DNA from: Tharpella sp964457755
GTDB taxonomy: Bacteria; Desulfobacterota; Anaeroferrophillalia; Anaeroferrophillales; Tharpellaceae
Reading direction: 5' to 3'
Assembly (NCBI GenBank): GCA_964457755.1
Contig: CAYWGC010000001.1
Span: 1 to 64,000 of the forward strand
DNA length: 64,000 nt
The notes beneath the pieces were generated by a model. It worked only from the letters and a program-made list of their open reading frames with translations. It did no database searches and had not been told where the DNA came from. A program made the position numbers and the translations under genes. The first letter of the stretch is position 1; every line of letters starts with the position of its first letter. Below, in pieces: positions 62,194-64,000 of this stretch.

Positions 62194-63039
62194 TCAGCCC
62201 GCACCATAGCTATGCAATCCTGAAAGCAGTAAATTTACTCCAAGATAAGTAAACAGGACCGCAACGAAGCCGACAATCGAAAGAGTCGCGGCCTTCACCC
62301 CGCGCCAACCTCGAGTAATTCGAGCGTGCAGAAAAGCCGCATAGATAAACCAGGTGATCAACGACCAGGTCTCTTTCGGATCCCAACTCCAATAGGTACC
62401 CCAGGCGTAATTGGCCCAGGCCGCCCCAGTTACAATACCGATCGTCAACAGAGGAAAACCTATGGCAATTGTCTTATAGACAAGATCATCAAGCACCTGC
62501 GAGGTTGGGAAAGTGGCCAGCAACCCACCGCTGGCCTGACGATCCTCATAGCGTTTCTTTAAAATATAAGTAAAACTCACACCACAAGATACCGCAAAAG
62601 CGGCATACCCGAGAAAACAGGTCACCACATGTGAGATCAACCAGTTACTCTGCAGCGCTGGGACCAAGGGCTGGATAGTTTCATTAACACCCGGCGAAAT
62701 TGAGGCGTAAGCCATACCCAGAAAAGCAAACGGGGTCACAAAAGCGCCCAGAATCGAAAGCTTATATTTATATTCAATATAGAGATAGAGCATGATAATC
62801 GTCCAGGAGAAAAAGACCAGCGATTCGTAGAGATTAGACATCGGCGCATGGCCGATACCAAGCTCATAGGACTCATACCAACGCAGGCCAATAGCCACGG
62901 TCTGAATCAAAAAGCCAGCCAGCACAACCACCGTAGCCAGGCGTGCTACCAGGGGCTTGCGAAAGGCTAAATAACCAACATAAACCACCATTGCCGCGAG
63001 ATAGACAAAGGTTACAATACTAAAAATATATGTATTCAT
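62194..63039 (-). CDS. ccsB: System II cytochrome c biogenesis protein CcsB (CcsA/ResC)
   Basis: A 281-residue inner-membrane haem-handling protein with about eight helices. The WWD domain WGTYWSWDPKETWSLITW and flanking conserved His (ISHVVTCFLGY, FLHARITRG) bind and export haem for attachment to apocytochromes. It pairs with the ResB/Ccs1 gene just upstream. Confidence 0.94.
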   Translation of the reverse strand: MNTYIFSIVTFVYLAAMVVYVGYLAFRKPLVARLATVVVLAGFLIQTVAIGLRWYESYELGIGHAPMSNLYESLVFFSWTIIMLYLYIEYKYKLSILGAFVTPFAFLGMAYASISPGVNETIQPLVPALQSNWLISHVVTCFLGYAAFAVSCGVSFTYILKKRYEDRQASGGLLATFPTSQVLDDLVYKTIAIGFPLLTIGIVTGAAWANYAWGTYWSWDPKETWSLITWFIYAAFLHARITRGWRGVKAATLSIVGFVAVLFTYLGVNLLLSGLHSYGAG

Positions 63040-63059
63040 TTTTGATCCTCAATTTTTCT

Positions 63060-63098
63060 AAGGCACAAAGGCAGAAGGCACAGAGGCGCAAAGTTTTT
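63060..63098. repeat. Relic of the GCAGAG/GCAAAG repeat family
   Basis: AAGGCACAAAGGCAGAAGGC followed by ACAGAGGCGCAAAG resembles one arm of the hairpins at 52.0 and 56.7 kb. Confidence 0.35.
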
Positions 63099-63123
63099 TT
63101 CGGTTTTCATGACAAATTATAAA

Positions 63124-64000
63124 TCAATCCCAAGACTTTATTTTTTCGGACCACTCCTTGAACTCCAACTCAAAAGAGGGTTGATTCTTGTTGGCATTAC
63201 CAACCAGAACCAGTTGCATGCGCTTAGGATTATCGGGATCAACTGCCAACCGCAACCACAAGCGCCGATGCGACATAAAGAAAGCGATATAAAGCCCCAA
63301 AATCATCATTATACAGCCAATCCAGACAATCCAGACGCCGGGATCCTTATTGACCTGCAGGCCGGTATAGTAAAGTTGTTCAATATTTTTAAAGGTACAA
63401 AATTCTGCGGTCTTACCATTCTCTTCCCCAAATTTGGGGAAACGCAGAAAAACCCAGAACTGATAAGGCTTAATGCCATTACCCGGATCCCGCAACACCA
63501 GAACCGAAGGCCCCATCCGCATATAGTTTTCTTCAAATTTCAGGACCTCAATCCAGCCCCAGTTTTCGGGCAACCTTAAGGGCCGCCCAACCTCCAACTT
63601 TAAGGGCAAAACCAGGCCGGTTTTGCGAAAATGAAGTTCCAGATCAACCAGGCCGCCATAGGCTCCGTAACTTGACTGGTAAAATGTAAAACCTTTATAT
63701 GAGATCGGATGGTTGACCTCAATAATTTTCTCTTTTATAAGTTTCCCATTATCATAAATCGCCAAATCACTGGAGTACTCTTTGGGCCCTCCGCTCTCGT
63801 AGAATTCTACGGAAAAATCGCGACACTCAACTGAAAAGCCAAGCTCTACCGAGATCCGTTGATCTCCATATGTATAAAAGCTACTTACTTTTTCACCTTC
63901 CGGAATATTTGCAAAACCCTTTATGCCAAAAACAGAACCGATGATACCCCCAGCAAAGATAACCAGAATACTTAAATGTACAAAATAAACCCCCAATCGC
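63124..64000 (-). CDS. resB: Cytochrome c biogenesis protein ResB/Ccs1, 5' end beyond window
   Basis: The visible C-terminal 290 or so residues contain a helix (VYFVHLSILVIFAGGIIGSVFG), a large periplasmic domain (VELGFSVECRDFSVEFY, GFTFYQSSYG, typical of ResB) and a last helix near the end (VWIVWIGCIMMILGLYIAF). ResB and CcsB form the system II haem lyase. The reading frame continues past base 64000; the Met at 63996 is internal. Confidence 0.88.
   Translation of the reverse strand, partial: RLGVYFVHLSILVIFAGGIIGSVFGIKGFANIPEGEKVSSFYTYGDQRISVELGFSVECRDFSVEFYESGGPKEYSSDLAIYDNGKLIKEKIIEVNHPISYKGFTFYQSSYGAYGGLVDLELHFRKTGLVLPLKLEVGRPLRLPENWGWIEVLKFEENYMRMGPSVLVLRDPGNGIKPYQFWVFLRFPKFGEENGKTAEFCTFKNIEQLYYTGLQVNKDPGVWIVWIGCIMMILGLYIAFFMSHRRLWLRLAVDPDNPKRMQLVLVGNANKNQPSFELEFKEWSEKIKSWD

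Overview
The window looks like part of a chromosome from an anaerobic Desulfobacterota (former Deltaproteobacteria) relative. I infer this from the carD-yacL-ispDF order, the pilMNOPQ operon, system II cytochrome c maturation genes (ccsB/resB), a DUF3365 haem-type sensor kinase and a c-di-GMP-I (GEMM) type leader. I cannot place it at species level. The right 40 kb is ordinary core genome; the left 24 kb is accessory DNA in at least two layers.

Layer 1 (1 to about 7.17 kb) is an integrated element that continues past the left edge. It has a P4-type tyrosine integrase, a prim-pol/DUF3987 replication protein, several small element proteins and a dense TGTCAC/GTGACA array that may be its origin or operator. 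It ends in the 3' half of a tRNA-Arg(ACG). A second tRNA 3' half, Arg(TCT), lies 150 bp further on. Three different 9-12 bp tandem direct repeats are interleaved with these scars.

Layer 2 (about 7.2 to 24.3 kb) is a gene-poor island. On its right it is bounded by a degenerate copy of the same tRNA 3' end plus terminator. It carries exported or surface proteins (seven-repeat LVIVD propeller, DUF1566/PKD/seven-repeat protein, VWA protein), an MscS channel, a DUF302 protein, a small NO/nitrite-linked cluster (YgbA-like, HPP, PepSY-like) behind an FNR/HcpR-type box, and a hybrid sensor kinase. It also holds a GEMM-type riboswitch and a dispersed degenerate repeat. Two genes are cut by in-frame stops, which suggests decay.

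Core region, 24.3-37 kb, mostly minus strand: leuA-leuC-leuD-asd; argC-ilvB-ilvN-ilvC-psd-pssA; rplM-rpsI. 36-39.9 kb: bioB-bioF, rlmE and prepilin peptidase. 40-43 kb, plus strand: carD, yacL and a fused ispDF. 43-47 kb: tolA-tolB-pal-ybgF without tolQR. 47-52 kb: pilMNOPQ. 52-58 kb, minus strand: a 1402-residue exported ASH-domain protein flanked by inverted hairpin repeats, and a CsgG-like lipoprotein. 58-62 kb: gap-pgk-tpiA-secG (glycolysis plus Sec). 62-64 kb: ccsB and a truncated resB.
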